Below, piece by piece: positions 16,961 to 23,665 of a DNA stretch of 47,218 bases. The notes beneath the pieces are model-generated. The model did no database searches, was not told the DNA's origin, and saw only the letters and a program-made list of their open reading frames with translations. Made by a program: the position numbers and the translations under genes. The DNA comes from Dehalococcoidia bacterium (GTDB lineage Bacteria > Chloroflexota > Dehalococcoidia > UBA2979). The DNA lies in contig SHYP01000011.1 in NCBI GenBank assembly GCA_009692725.1, forward strand, positions 1-47,218, written 5' to 3'. The first letter of the stretch is position 1; the number at the start of each line of letters is the position of its first letter.

Positions 16961-17397
16961 CCACGGAGTTCCGTCTCCCCTCGCCCCACGGGGGAGAGGG
17001 GCCGGGGGTGAGGGTCCCCGACCCGGGCACCGAGGCCGAGGTGCTGGCCGCGCAACGCGCGCGCTTCGACGCCACGACGCGCGCGGACGTCGCGGCGCTC
17101 GATGCGCTGCTCGCCGACGACTGCACGTACGTGCACGCGCACGGCGTCGTCGACACGAAGGCCGCGTTCCTCGCAACGATCGAGGCGGGCCGTACCCGCT
17201 ACGCGTCGTTCGCCACGCGCGAGCTCGCGGTGCGCGTGCTCGGCGGCGTCGCGCTCGTGACCGGCCTCGCGGACATCGACGTGCGCGCCGGCGAGCGCGC
17301 GCTCACGCTGCGCGTGCGCTTCCTCGACGTATGGGAGCGGCGCGACGGCCGCTGGCAGAACGTCGCCTGGCAGCCGACGCGCCTCCCGGACGCATAG
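16957..17397 (+). CDS. NTF2-like/SnoaL-like protein (DUF4440 type), start uncertain
   Basis: 146 residues if translation begins at GTG 16957, which overlaps the crotonase stop. The core from about residue 28 is an NTF2-like cone: EAEVLAAQRARFDATTRADVAALDALLADDCTYVHAHG, then VRFLDVWERRDGRWQNVAWQ. Such domains act as small isomerases or hydrolases or as dimerisation units. Residues 6-20 (RLPSPHGGEGPGVRV) are a translation of a GC-rich palindromic repeat that also occurs in noncoding DNA of this window. The original start is therefore more likely GTG 17008 or GTG 17041, both in frame. Last gene of the operon. Confidence 0.82.
   Translation: MTTEFRLPSPHGGEGPGVRVPDPGTEAEVLAAQRARFDATTRADVAALDALLADDCTYVHAHGVVDTKAAFLATIEAGRTRYASFATRELAVRVLGGVALVTGLADIDVRAGERALTLRVRFLDVWERRDGRWQNVAWQPTRLPDA
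16974..17018. repeat. GC-rich palindromic repeat, copy 1 (within the NTF2-like gene start)
   Basis: Contains the family core GGGGGAGAGGGGCCGGGGGTGAGGG (split over 16990-17014) with a shortened left arm. It is related to copies at 17441, 20425, 25511 and 25561. Here it overlaps coding sequence and supplies the apparent N-terminus. Confidence 0.75.
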
Positions 17398-17440
17398 CGC
17401 GCGCCAATCGTCCGCTGGCATCGCGCCGGGACGTGGACGG

Positions 17441-17487
17441 CTCCCCCTGGCCCCTCGCCCGCCGCGCGAGAGATGAGGGTCCCCCCC
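17441..17487. repeat. GC-rich palindromic repeat, copy 2 (degenerate)
   Basis: CTCCCCCTGGCCCCTCGCC is followed by GAGAGATGAGGGTCCCC, a diverged version of the same family, in the gap between the convergent NTF2-like and SDR genes. Copies 1 and 2 flank most of the NTF2-like gene in the same orientation. Confidence 0.6.
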
Positions 17488-17492
17488 GCGCG

Positions 17493-18269
17493 TTACGGCA
17501 TGAACGCGCCCGCGTTGACGTGCAGCGTCTGGCCGGTGATGCGGCCGCTCTCCGGGAGCGCGAAGAACGCGACCGCGGCCGCGATGTCCTCCGGCTCCAG
17601 CACGACGCCCATCGGGTTCGCGATGCGGCCCTCGCGCGCCGCCGCCTCCAGCGCGCCGCGCGTGCCGAACGCACCGCGCGTCATCGCGGTGTCCGTGACG
17701 CCGGGCGCGACGACGTTCGCCGTCACGCCCTGCGCCGCGAGCTCGCCCGCGAGCGCCTTCGTCAGCGCGATCACGCCAGCCTTCGACGCCGCGTACGCGC
17801 CGCTACCCGGCCCGACGCGTACGCCGGTGCCGGAGGAGATGTTCACCACGCGCCCGTAGCCGGCAGCCGTCATCAACGGCGTGACGGCCTTGCAGCACAG
17901 GAACGTGCCGCGCAGGTTCACCGCCTGCACGCGCTCCCAGTCCTCCTCCGCGAGCTCCGCGACGGGACCGCCGCGCGCGATGCCCGCGCAATTCACGAGG
18001 ATCGCCGGCGTGCCGAGCTCGGCGACCGCGCGCTCGACGGCGGCACGCACCTGCGCCGCGTCGGACACGTCGACCGTGACGGCGACCGTGCGCACCGGTG
18101 TCTCCAGCGCGCGTACCAGGCGCTCCGTCTCGGCGGCGCCCGCAGCGTCGATGTCGAGCAGCGCGACCGCGGCGCCCTCGCGGGCGAGCCGCAGCGCCAC
18201 CGCGCGCCCGATCCCCGACGCTGCGCCCGTCACCAGCGCCACCTGACCCGCGTACGGCTGGCTCTCCAC
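17493..18269 (-). CDS. SDR-family NAD(P)-dependent oxidoreductase
   Basis: 258 residues if started at GTG 18269, chosen because AGGGGAGG stands 7 nt upstream; an ATG at 18305 gives a longer frame without such a site. Classical short-chain dehydrogenase: cofactor motif TGAASGIG, Asp of LLDIDAAG (NAD preference expected), NCAG, the active-site Ser of NISSGTG, YAASK with Tyr and Lys, and the terminal ITGQTLHVNAG. It probably reduces or oxidises a hydroxy/oxo-acyl compound such as a 3-hydroxyacyl-CoA. It is convergent with the acyl-CoA operon and divergent from the LuxR-type regulator, 78 bp away, which may control it. Confidence 0.93.
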   Translation of the reverse strand: MESQPYAGQVALVTGAASGIGRAVALRLAREGAAVALLDIDAAGAAETERLVRALETPVRTVAVTVDVSDAAQVRAAVERAVAELGTPAILVNCAGIARGGPVAELAEEDWERVQAVNLRGTFLCCKAVTPLMTAAGYGRVVNISSGTGVRVGPGSGAYAASKAGVIALTKALAGELAAQGVTANVVAPGVTDTAMTRGAFGTRGALEAAAREGRIANPMGVVLEPEDIAAAVAFFALPESGRITGQTLHVNAGAFMP

Positions 18270-18347
18270 GTCGCGCCTCCCCTCGGCAACGGTAAACGCG
18301 CCCACCCTGCCTCACGGCAGTGGACGGCGTGCCATCATAGGCGCGGA
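18270..18347. promoter_or_regulatory. Divergent promoter region between the SDR gene and the LuxR-type regulator
   Basis: 78 bp must hold the signals for both genes. It contains a small inverted repeat, CTGCC-TCAC-GGCAG (18307-18320), which could be an operator. No convincing -35/-10 pair was seen. Confidence 0.35.
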
Positions 18348-19379
18348 ATGCAATCCGCCGTGCCGCCGCCGATCCGCTACACTACCGCCGCCGACGGCGT
18401 GCGCATCGCCTACAGCACGCTGGGCGCGGGGCCACCGCTGCTGTGCATGCCGCCGCTGCCGTTCTCCCACCTCGAACAACTGTGGGACGCGCCCGGACAG
18501 CGGCGCTGGTACGCGGGGCTGGCCGCCGGCAGCGAGCTCGCGCTGTACGACGCGCGCGGCTGCGGGCTCTCCGACCGCCCCGCCGAGTTCGCGCTCGCCG
18601 ACCAGCTCGCAGACCTCGAGGCGGTGCGCACCCGGCTCGGCTGGGACGAGTTCGCGCTGTGCGCGTTCTTCAACTCCACGCCCGCCGCGATCGCGTACGC
18701 CGCGCAGCACCCGCAGCGCGTGCGCGCGCTCGTGCTGTGGGGCGGCTTCGCGCGTGGCGAGGACGTGTATCCGCTGCCGCTCGCGGAGCCCGCGCCCGGC
18801 GTGCTCGCCGCGCAGTGGGGCGCGCTCGTCGACGCGGCCGCACGCATGTGGACGGCTGGCGGTGGCGACGAGGCGCGCGCGACAGCCGCGTACTTCCGCG
18901 ACTGCGTGACGCCGGAGGCCGCGCTGCGCTACCTGGCCGCCGCGCGCGGCTACGACGTGAGCGCGCTGCTGCCGCAGGTCGCAGCGCCCACGCTGCTGGT
19001 GCACCGTCGCGAGGCGCCCGCGCTGCGCTTCGAGGTGGCGCGCGAGCTGGCGGCGCGCATGCCATCGGCGGAGCTCGTGGTGCTGAGCGGCGACGCCGCC
19101 TCGCCGTTCTCGGGCGACGTCGACGCGGCCGTCGCGACGGTGGCGGCGTTCCTCGGCGTGGGCACCGCGCCGTCGCTCGCCGACGGCGAGCCGCTCACGC
19201 CGCGCGAGGCGGAGGTGCTCGCGCTGATCGCGCGCGGCCGCTCGAACAAGGAGATCGCCGCCGCGCTCGGCGTGAGCGTGCACACCGTCGAGCGCCACCT
19301 CACGCACCTCTACCCGAAGATCGGCTGCCGCTCCCGCACGGAGGCGGCCGCCTTCGCGCTGACGCGGGGCTACCGCTAG
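18348..19379 (+). CDS. LuxR-type regulator with a catalytically dead alpha/beta-hydrolase sensor domain
   Basis: 343 residues from ATG 18348. Residues ~10-270 have the alpha/beta-hydrolase fold (LALYDARGCGLSDRP at 65-78, then AAIAYAAQHPQRV). Residues 283-337 are a LuxR helix-turn-helix (LTPREAEVLALIARGRSNKEIA). All three catalytic positions look lost: the nucleophile elbow GxSxG reads LCAFFNSTP (104-112), the acid segment reads VHRREAPAL without Asp (218-226), and the His segment reads LSGDAASPF without His (246-254). The domain probably binds a ligand without hydrolysing it and controls DNA binding. Divergent orientation from the SDR gene and nearby acyl-CoA operons suggests an acyl or lactone effector; this is inference. 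Confidence 0.88.
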   Translation: MQSAVPPPIRYTTAADGVRIAYSTLGAGPPLLCMPPLPFSHLEQLWDAPGQRRWYAGLAAGSELALYDARGCGLSDRPAEFALADQLADLEAVRTRLGWDEFALCAFFNSTPAAIAYAAQHPQRVRALVLWGGFARGEDVYPLPLAEPAPGVLAAQWGALVDAAARMWTAGGGDEARATAAYFRDCVTPEAALRYLAAARGYDVSALLPQVAAPTLLVHRREAPALRFEVARELAARMPSAELVVLSGDAASPFSGDVDAAVATVAAFLGVGTAPSLADGEPLTPREAEVLALIARGRSNKEIAAALGVSVHTVERHLTHLYPKIGCRSRTEAAAFALTRGYR

Positions 19380-19491
19380 CGCGACCGTTGGTGGCGGGCG
19401 GGGGGCACCCCTACCGTCGAGTCCCGGGTTCCCGCGACGCGCGCGCCCGGAGCCGCCTCGTACGCTGCCCGTGCAGTCGAGGAGGTGCGCG

Positions 19492-20424
19492 ATGCGCGTG
19501 GTGGTCAGCGGCAGTTCGGGGCTCGTCGGTACGGCGGTCCGCGAGCAACTCGCGGCGGAGGGGCACGAAGTGCAGCCGCTGCTGCGCGGGGACGCGGAGG
19601 GCAGCGGGCCGCGCTGGATCGCGCCTTCCGGAGGGGAAGCCGGGTGGATCGCGCCGAACGCGCTGGCGGGCGCGGACGCGGTCGTGCACCTCGCGGGGGC
19701 GTCGATCGGGGAGGGCCGGTGGACCGAGCGCCGGCGCACCGAGCTGCGCGCGAGCCGCATCGACGCGACGCGGCTGCTCGTCGACCACCTGGGCACGCTG
19801 GCGGAGCGGCCACGCGTGCTCGTAGCGGCCTCGGCGGTGGGCGCGTACGGCGACCGCGGGGACGAGCTGCTGACGGAGGACGCCGCGCTGGGCAGCGGCT
19901 TCCTCGCCGACCTCGTGCGCGACTGGGAGCGCGAAGTCGTGCGCGCGGAGGCGCTGGGGGTGCGCGTGGTGCGGTTGCGCTTCGGCGTGGTGCTGGCGGC
20001 GCACGGCGGCGCGCTCCCGCGCATGGTCACGCCGATGAAGCTCGGCGTGGGCGGGCGGCTCGGGTCGGGGCGGCAGTGGATGCCGTGGGTCGCGCTGCCG
20101 GATGTCGCGCGGGCGATCAGCTGGGCGCTCGCGGAGCCTGTGCATGGCGTAGTGAACGTGGTAGCGCCGGAGCAGGCCACGAACGCGGAGTTCACGCGCG
20201 CGCTGGGGCGCGTGCTGCATCGGCCGGCGCTGTTCCCGACGCCCGCGTTGGCGCTGCGGCTGCTGCTGGGTGGGGCCGCCGACGAGCTGCTGCTCGCGAG
20301 CCAGCGGGTGGTGCCCGCGCGACTGCTCGCGGCGGGGTTCCAGTTCACCCAGCCGCGCGTCGACGGCGCGTTGCGCGCGATCTTCGCGCCGCGGCCGGCC
20401 ACAGGGGAACGGCACGCGGCCTGA
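19492..20424 (+). CDS. NAD-dependent epimerase, TIGR01777/YfcH (SulA-like) family
   Basis: 310 residues from ATG 19492 with GAGGAGG ahead. Extended SDR fold: VVVSGSSGLVGTAVREQL at the start, VVHLAGASIGEGRWTE, ASAVGAYGD, RFGVVLAAHGGALPRMVTPMKLGVGGRLGSG, MPWVALPDVARAI, and a C-terminal half with FPTPALALRLLLG. These motifs define a conserved family of uncertain substrate related to nucleotide-sugar epimerases. The usual YxxxK pair is not obvious. The gene stands alone, convergent with folP across a 127-bp gap holding a palindromic repeat and parS. Confidence 0.93.
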   Translation: MRVVVSGSSGLVGTAVREQLAAEGHEVQPLLRGDAEGSGPRWIAPSGGEAGWIAPNALAGADAVVHLAGASIGEGRWTERRRTELRASRIDATRLLVDHLGTLAERPRVLVAASAVGAYGDRGDELLTEDAALGSGFLADLVRDWEREVVRAEALGVRVVRLRFGVVLAAHGGALPRMVTPMKLGVGGRLGSGRQWMPWVALPDVARAISWALAEPVHGVVNVVAPEQATNAEFTRALGRVLHRPALFPTPALALRLLLGGAADELLLASQRVVPARLLAAGFQFTQPRVDGALRAIFAPRPATGERHAA

Positions 20425-20474
20425 GCCCTCACCCCCCGGCCCCCTCTCCCCGGGACGGGGCGAGGGGGAGCCGG
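20425..20474. repeat. GC-rich palindromic repeat, copy 3
   Basis: CCCTCACCCCCCGGCCCCCT is followed by CTCCCCGGGACGGGGCGAGGGGG, between the convergent epimerase and folP genes. The folded arms could act as a bidirectional terminator. Confidence 0.75.
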
Positions 20475-20497
20475 ACAGGGGGCATGCGTAGCACTGG

Positions 20498-20513
20498 TGT
20501 TTCACGTGAAACA
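20498..20513. other. parS: parS centromere site (ParB/Spo0J binding)
   Basis: TGTTTCACGTGAAACA, a perfect 16-bp palindrome identical to the consensus parS recognised by chromosomal ParB. ParB loads here, spreads and works with ParA and SMC in chromosome segregation. It lies in noncoding DNA between the convergent epimerase and folP genes. In most bacteria such sites cluster near oriC, so the window is probably origin-proximal; rsmG at 44970 is often origin-linked too. No parA or parB gene is in the window. A chance exact match to a 16-mer of this low GC content is very unlikely in this DNA. Confidence 0.93.
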
Positions 20514-20551
20514 TCCGCGCTTGTGCTAGGTACGGCTTGGCGTTCGCGGGG

Positions 20552-21382
20552 CTACGCGCGCACCGCGTCCACGACACGGAGCGCAGCGGCGACGGCGCGC
20601 ACGTCGTGCACGCGCACGATGTGCGCGCCACGCTCGGCGGCGAGCACGTTGAACGCCAGCGTCGCCTCGAGCAGGCCGGGGCTGTCCTGGCGGTCGCCGC
20701 GGCCCAGCAGCTCGCTCAGGAAGCCCTTGCGCGACGCCGACACGAGCACGGGGTGCCCAGCCGCGACAAGTGCGGGCAGCGCGTGCAGCAGCCGCACGTT
20801 GTCTGCTGCGGACTTGCCGAAGCCGAACCCGGGGTCGAGCCAGACCTGCGGTATGCCCTCCGCGCGGAGCGCCGTCGCGCGCTCCAGCAGAAACGTGCGC
20901 ACCTCGCCGCCGATGTCCGCGTAGCGCTGCTCGACGTCGCGGTGGCGCTTGGGGTCGCCGCGCATGTGCATCACGCAGACAGCAAGCCGGTGCGCGCGCG
21001 CGACGGCGACCATTGCGGGGTCGCGCAGCCCGCTCACGTCGTTCAGCAGCTGCGCGCCGGCCTCCGCGGCGGCGCGCGCGACGGCGGCGGTCCACGTGTC
21101 GACGGACACCGCGACGCCCTCGGCGCGCAGCGCGGCGATCACCGGGCAGACGCGGTCCATCTCCTCCTGCGGGGGCACGTCGCGGCCGGCGGTGCGCGTG
21201 GAGTGCGCGCCCACGTCGACGATCGCCGCGCCGTCGGCGTGCAGCGCGAGTCCGCGCGCGACGGCGTCGCGCTGCGCGACGACGGACTCGCGCACCGGCG
21301 AATCGGTGCCGACGTTGAGGATGCCCATGATGACCGTGCGTCGCGTCGCGTCGAGCGTGTCCGCGCCGAGCTGCAACAGCAT
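20552..21382 (-). CDS. folP: Dihydropteroate synthase (divergent pterin loop)
   Basis: Joins a pterin pyrophosphate to p-aminobenzoate in folate synthesis. 276 residues. Core motifs are present: MGILNV (19-24), IVDVG..STR, VSVDTW, LLNDVSGL, CVMHMRGDPK, WLDPGFGFGKSAADN, SASRKGFL and VRVHDVR. Two substrate loops differ from the usual form: NVTPDSFSDGG is NVGTDSPVRES, losing the Phe that helps hold p-aminobenzoate and where sulfonamide resistance changes fall; GGESTRPGA is GAHSTRTAG. It lies 6 nt after the DUF2520 gene. The fold is sure; the loops leave some chance of a specialised paralogue. Confidence 0.9.
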   Translation of the reverse strand: MLLQLGADTLDATRRTVIMGILNVGTDSPVRESVVAQRDAVARGLALHADGAAIVDVGAHSTRTAGRDVPPQEEMDRVCPVIAALRAEGVAVSVDTWTAAVARAAAEAGAQLLNDVSGLRDPAMVAVARAHRLAVCVMHMRGDPKRHRDVEQRYADIGGEVRTFLLERATALRAEGIPQVWLDPGFGFGKSAADNVRLLHALPALVAAGHPVLVSASRKGFLSELLGRGDRQDSPGLLEATLAFNVLAAERGAHIVRVHDVRAVAAALRVVDAVRA

Positions 21383-21388
21383 GCGTAG

Positions 21389-22282
21389 CTACTCGCGAGC
21401 GGCGGCGAGCAGCGCGACCAGCCCCGCGCGCGCCTCCGCGCCATGCGGCGGGTCGAGGGCGGGGGGGTCGAGCGCGAGCAGCTCGAGCGCGAGGCGGCGG
21501 TAGAGCTCGCGCGCGGGCGGGTCGGCGGCAAGCGCAGCGAGGTGCGCCGCGACCGTCGCCGTGTCGCCGCGGGCGAGCGGGCCGGTGAGTGCGTCGCGCA
21601 GCTCGTGCGCGGCGGCGTTCGCGGCGGCGCCTTGCAGCAGCGGCGCGAGCGCTGGCCGCGCGGCGGCGGGCGGCAGGCCGGCGCGCGCCCAGCTGCGCGC
21701 CGCCGCGCCGAGCAGCGCGATCGCGCAGTTGCTCGCGAAGATCGCCGCGGCGTGGTACAGCGCGCGATCCACGCCATCGAGGCGCACGACGTCGGCGCCG
21801 AGCGAGCGCGCCAGCGCTTCCAGCGCATCGCCGAGCGGCTCCGCGCCCTCGACGCCGCAGGTCGTGCCGCGGAAGCGCGCGGGGTCGCCGGTGCGGGTGG
21901 GGAACGACTGCAGCGGGTGCAGGCAGCCGGTGCGTGCGCCGCGGGCGGCTGCCGGCGCGAGCACGTGCAGCGTGTGCGCGCCGCAGCAGTGCGCGACGCT
22001 CTGGCCCGCGCGCCAGGGGAGCGCCGCGGCGAGCGGGCCGATGGCGGCGTCCGGCACGGTCAGGAACAGCAAGTCGCAGCGCGCGACGGCGGCCGCGACG
22101 GTCAGTGCCTCGACGGGCGGCGCGGCGAGCTCGGCCGCGAGCGCTTCGGCCGACGCCAGGCGCGCGCTGGCGACGGCGACGAGCGGGTGCCCGGCAGCGC
22201 GCAGCGCGGCGGCGAGCGACCCGCCGAGCCGCCCCGCGCCGATCACGCCAATCGCCTCGAACCGCAACGCGTCGCCGGTCAT
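21389..22282 (-). CDS. Rossmann-like and DUF2520 domain protein
   Basis: 297 residues from ATG 22282 (no strong ribosome binding site; an in-frame ATG exists further upstream but its extension looks noncoding). The N-terminal half is a dinucleotide-binding fold with GVIGAGRLGGSLAAAL and LLFLTVPDAAIGPLA. The C-terminal half is the helical DUF2520 domain with HPLQSFP, YHAAAIFASNCAIALL and ALTGPLARGD. It resembles ketopantoate reductase and NADP-dependent oxidoreductase relatives that often accompany pantothenate or folate genes. It is 6 nt upstream of folP, so the two are one operon. The reaction is unknown. Confidence 0.9.
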   Translation of the reverse strand: MTGDALRFEAIGVIGAGRLGGSLAAALRAAGHPLVAVASARLASAEALAAELAAPPVEALTVAAAVARCDLLFLTVPDAAIGPLAAALPWRAGQSVAHCCGAHTLHVLAPAAARGARTGCLHPLQSFPTRTGDPARFRGTTCGVEGAEPLGDALEALARSLGADVVRLDGVDRALYHAAAIFASNCAIALLGAAARSWARAGLPPAAARPALAPLLQGAAANAAAHELRDALTGPLARGDTATVAAHLAALAADPPARELYRRLALELLALDPPALDPPHGAEARAGLVALLAAARE

Positions 22283-22419
22283 GACGCTGAGGATAGCGCC
22301 GCCGCGCACCGGCGGGCACCGCACCGCGGCTTTGCCTCCCGCGGCGGGGGTGCGTACAGTCGCCATCGCGGGGCGAGCGGAACAGCCGTGCGACAAGCAC
22401 GCGGCGCGAGCCCGCGCCG

Positions 22420-22460
22420 GTCACGGCGAGTGACCCCGTCACGGCGAGTGACCGAGTGAC
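22420..22460. promoter_or_regulatory. Tandem operator-like palindromes GTCAC-N5-GTGAC
   Basis: GTCACGGCGAGTGAC occurs twice (22420-22434 and 22438-22452), 18 bp apart, followed by a further GTGAC half (22456-22460). The array lies in the divergent gap between the DUF2520/folP operon and the ROK-like gene, directly before the GTG at 22479. Two identical dyads less than two helical turns apart suggest a repressor binding site; a simple duplication is the alternative. Confidence 0.5.
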
Positions 22461-22478
22461 ACCGAGGGGCGGCGGAAC

Positions 22479-23252
22479 GTGGGCGCGGACGCGCTGCTGG
22501 TGGCGATCGACTTCACCGCGGCGGAGCTGCAACTGCTGCTCGCGGAGCCCGACGGCCGCCCGCTGCATCACGAGGCGTGGCCGCTGCCGGAGTTGCCGGA
22601 CGGCGACGCGTGGTCGTGGGAGGTAGGCGGGCGCATCGCGGCGTCGTTCGCCACGCACGGGGAGGGGCGCTCCGCGCGCGCGATCGCGGTGGCCGCGCCG
22701 GGGCCGGTCGACCCGGTGGCGGGGCAGCTGCTGCAGTGCGCGGAGCAGCCGGGCTGGGACGGGCTCGCGATCGTCGACGCGCTGCGGCGGCACATCGACG
22801 CGCCGGTCGCGGCGGAGTCGCGCACGCTCGCGGCGCTGCTCGGCGAGCACTGGCAGGGTGCGGCCGCAGGCGCCGACGACGTGCTGTACGTGTCGCTACA
22901 CGGGACGCCGGCGGCGGCGGCGATGGTGGGCGGGCGGCCGGTGCGCGGTGCGCAGCTGCGCGCGGGCGCGCTGCCCGCGCTGCCGCGGCTCGCGGAACCG
23001 CTGACGAGCGACGACGCAGAGGCGGTGGTGGCGACGCTCGCGGACCTGGCGGCGCTGCTCGACCCGGCGGTGGTGGTGCTGGACGGGGCGGCGGCGCACG
23101 TCGAGCGGCTCGCGCCGCTGCTCCAACGCGTGCTGGACGAGGTGGCGCCGGGGCCGCGCGTGGTGGCGGGCGAGCTGCGGGGCCGCGCGGCGCTCATCGG
23201 CGCGCTGCGCATGGCGACGACGCTGGCGTTCGAGGGGCAGCGCAAGCCGTGA
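22479..23252 (+). CDS. ROK-family-like protein with degenerate kinase motifs
   Basis: 257 residues from GTG 22479 (AGGGG upstream). The layout follows ROK sugar kinases/repressors: LLVAIDFTAAELQLLLAEPDG (phosphate-1 loop, but without the usual DIGGT), AIAVAAPGPVDPVAGQLLQC, GWDGLAIVDALRRHIDAPVAAE, VLYVSLHGTPAAAAMVGGRPVRG, and VVVLDGAAAHVERLAP. The catalytic END.N segment reads AESRTLAAL, the second phosphate loop GTGIGGG reads HGTPAAAAM, and the zinc motif is missing. Phosphotransfer is unlikely; a sugar- or nucleotide-binding regulator without a DNA-binding domain is more plausible. It is coupled by GTGA to the next gene. Confidence 0.78.
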   Translation: MGADALLVAIDFTAAELQLLLAEPDGRPLHHEAWPLPELPDGDAWSWEVGGRIAASFATHGEGRSARAIAVAAPGPVDPVAGQLLQCAEQPGWDGLAIVDALRRHIDAPVAAESRTLAALLGEHWQGAAAGADDVLYVSLHGTPAAAAMVGGRPVRGAQLRAGALPALPRLAEPLTSDDAEAVVATLADLAALLDPAVVVLDGAAAHVERLAPLLQRVLDEVAPGPRVVAGELRGRAALIGALRMATTLAFEGQRKP

Positions 23253-23665
23253 GCGCGCGTGCGCCGCGGGGCGGCGCGGGTGGCGGGGGCGCGCGGCCGT
23301 ACGCGATCCGCCTGGACGCCGAGGCGTGCGGGGCGCTGCTCGGCGCACTGACGTGGGCGCTCGGCGCGCTCGCGATCCTGCGCGACCGCGGCCACGCGAT
23401 GGGCGACGAGCGCGGCCACGGCTACCACGACCAGCTCGCGCCCGCGCTCGAGCGGCTGATCAGCGAGGTCGGCGGGGTGCGGGCCGCGGCGGGCGCGGAC
23501 CCCGCGCGAGAGGCGGCCGTCGAGGCCGCGTACGCGCAGCTGCGTGAGGCGTTCGAGGCGTGGATCCAGCTGACGGCGGCGGACACGGCGGCCGTCGCGA
23601 TCGCGCAGGTGCTGGAGCAGCGCCTCGATGAGCAGGACAAGGGCGGCGACGCGAGCGGTCAGTAG
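23249..23665 (+). CDS. Helical hypothetical protein coupled to the ROK-like gene
   Basis: 138 residues from GTG 23249, overlapping the ROK-like stop by GTGA. A Gly/Arg-rich N-terminus of about 20 residues is followed by long amphipathic helices (EACGALLGALTWALGALAIL, LAPALERLISEVGG, AAYAQLREAFEAWIQL, AQVLEQRLDEQD). I do not recognise the family. Coupling suggests a partner of the ROK-like protein. Its 3' end overlaps convergent nadE by 7 nt. Confidence 0.75.
   Translation: MSARAPRGGAGGGGARPYAIRLDAEACGALLGALTWALGALAILRDRGHAMGDERGHGYHDQLAPALERLISEVGGVRAAAGADPAREAAVEAAYAQLREAFEAWIQLTAADTAAVAIAQVLEQRLDEQDKGGDASGQ

Noticed and set aside
21443..22459. 338-codon plus-strand ORF opposite the DUF2520 gene
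   Set aside because: Arg/Ala/Gly-rich shadow; the minus strand shows a clear Rossmann motif and family ending.
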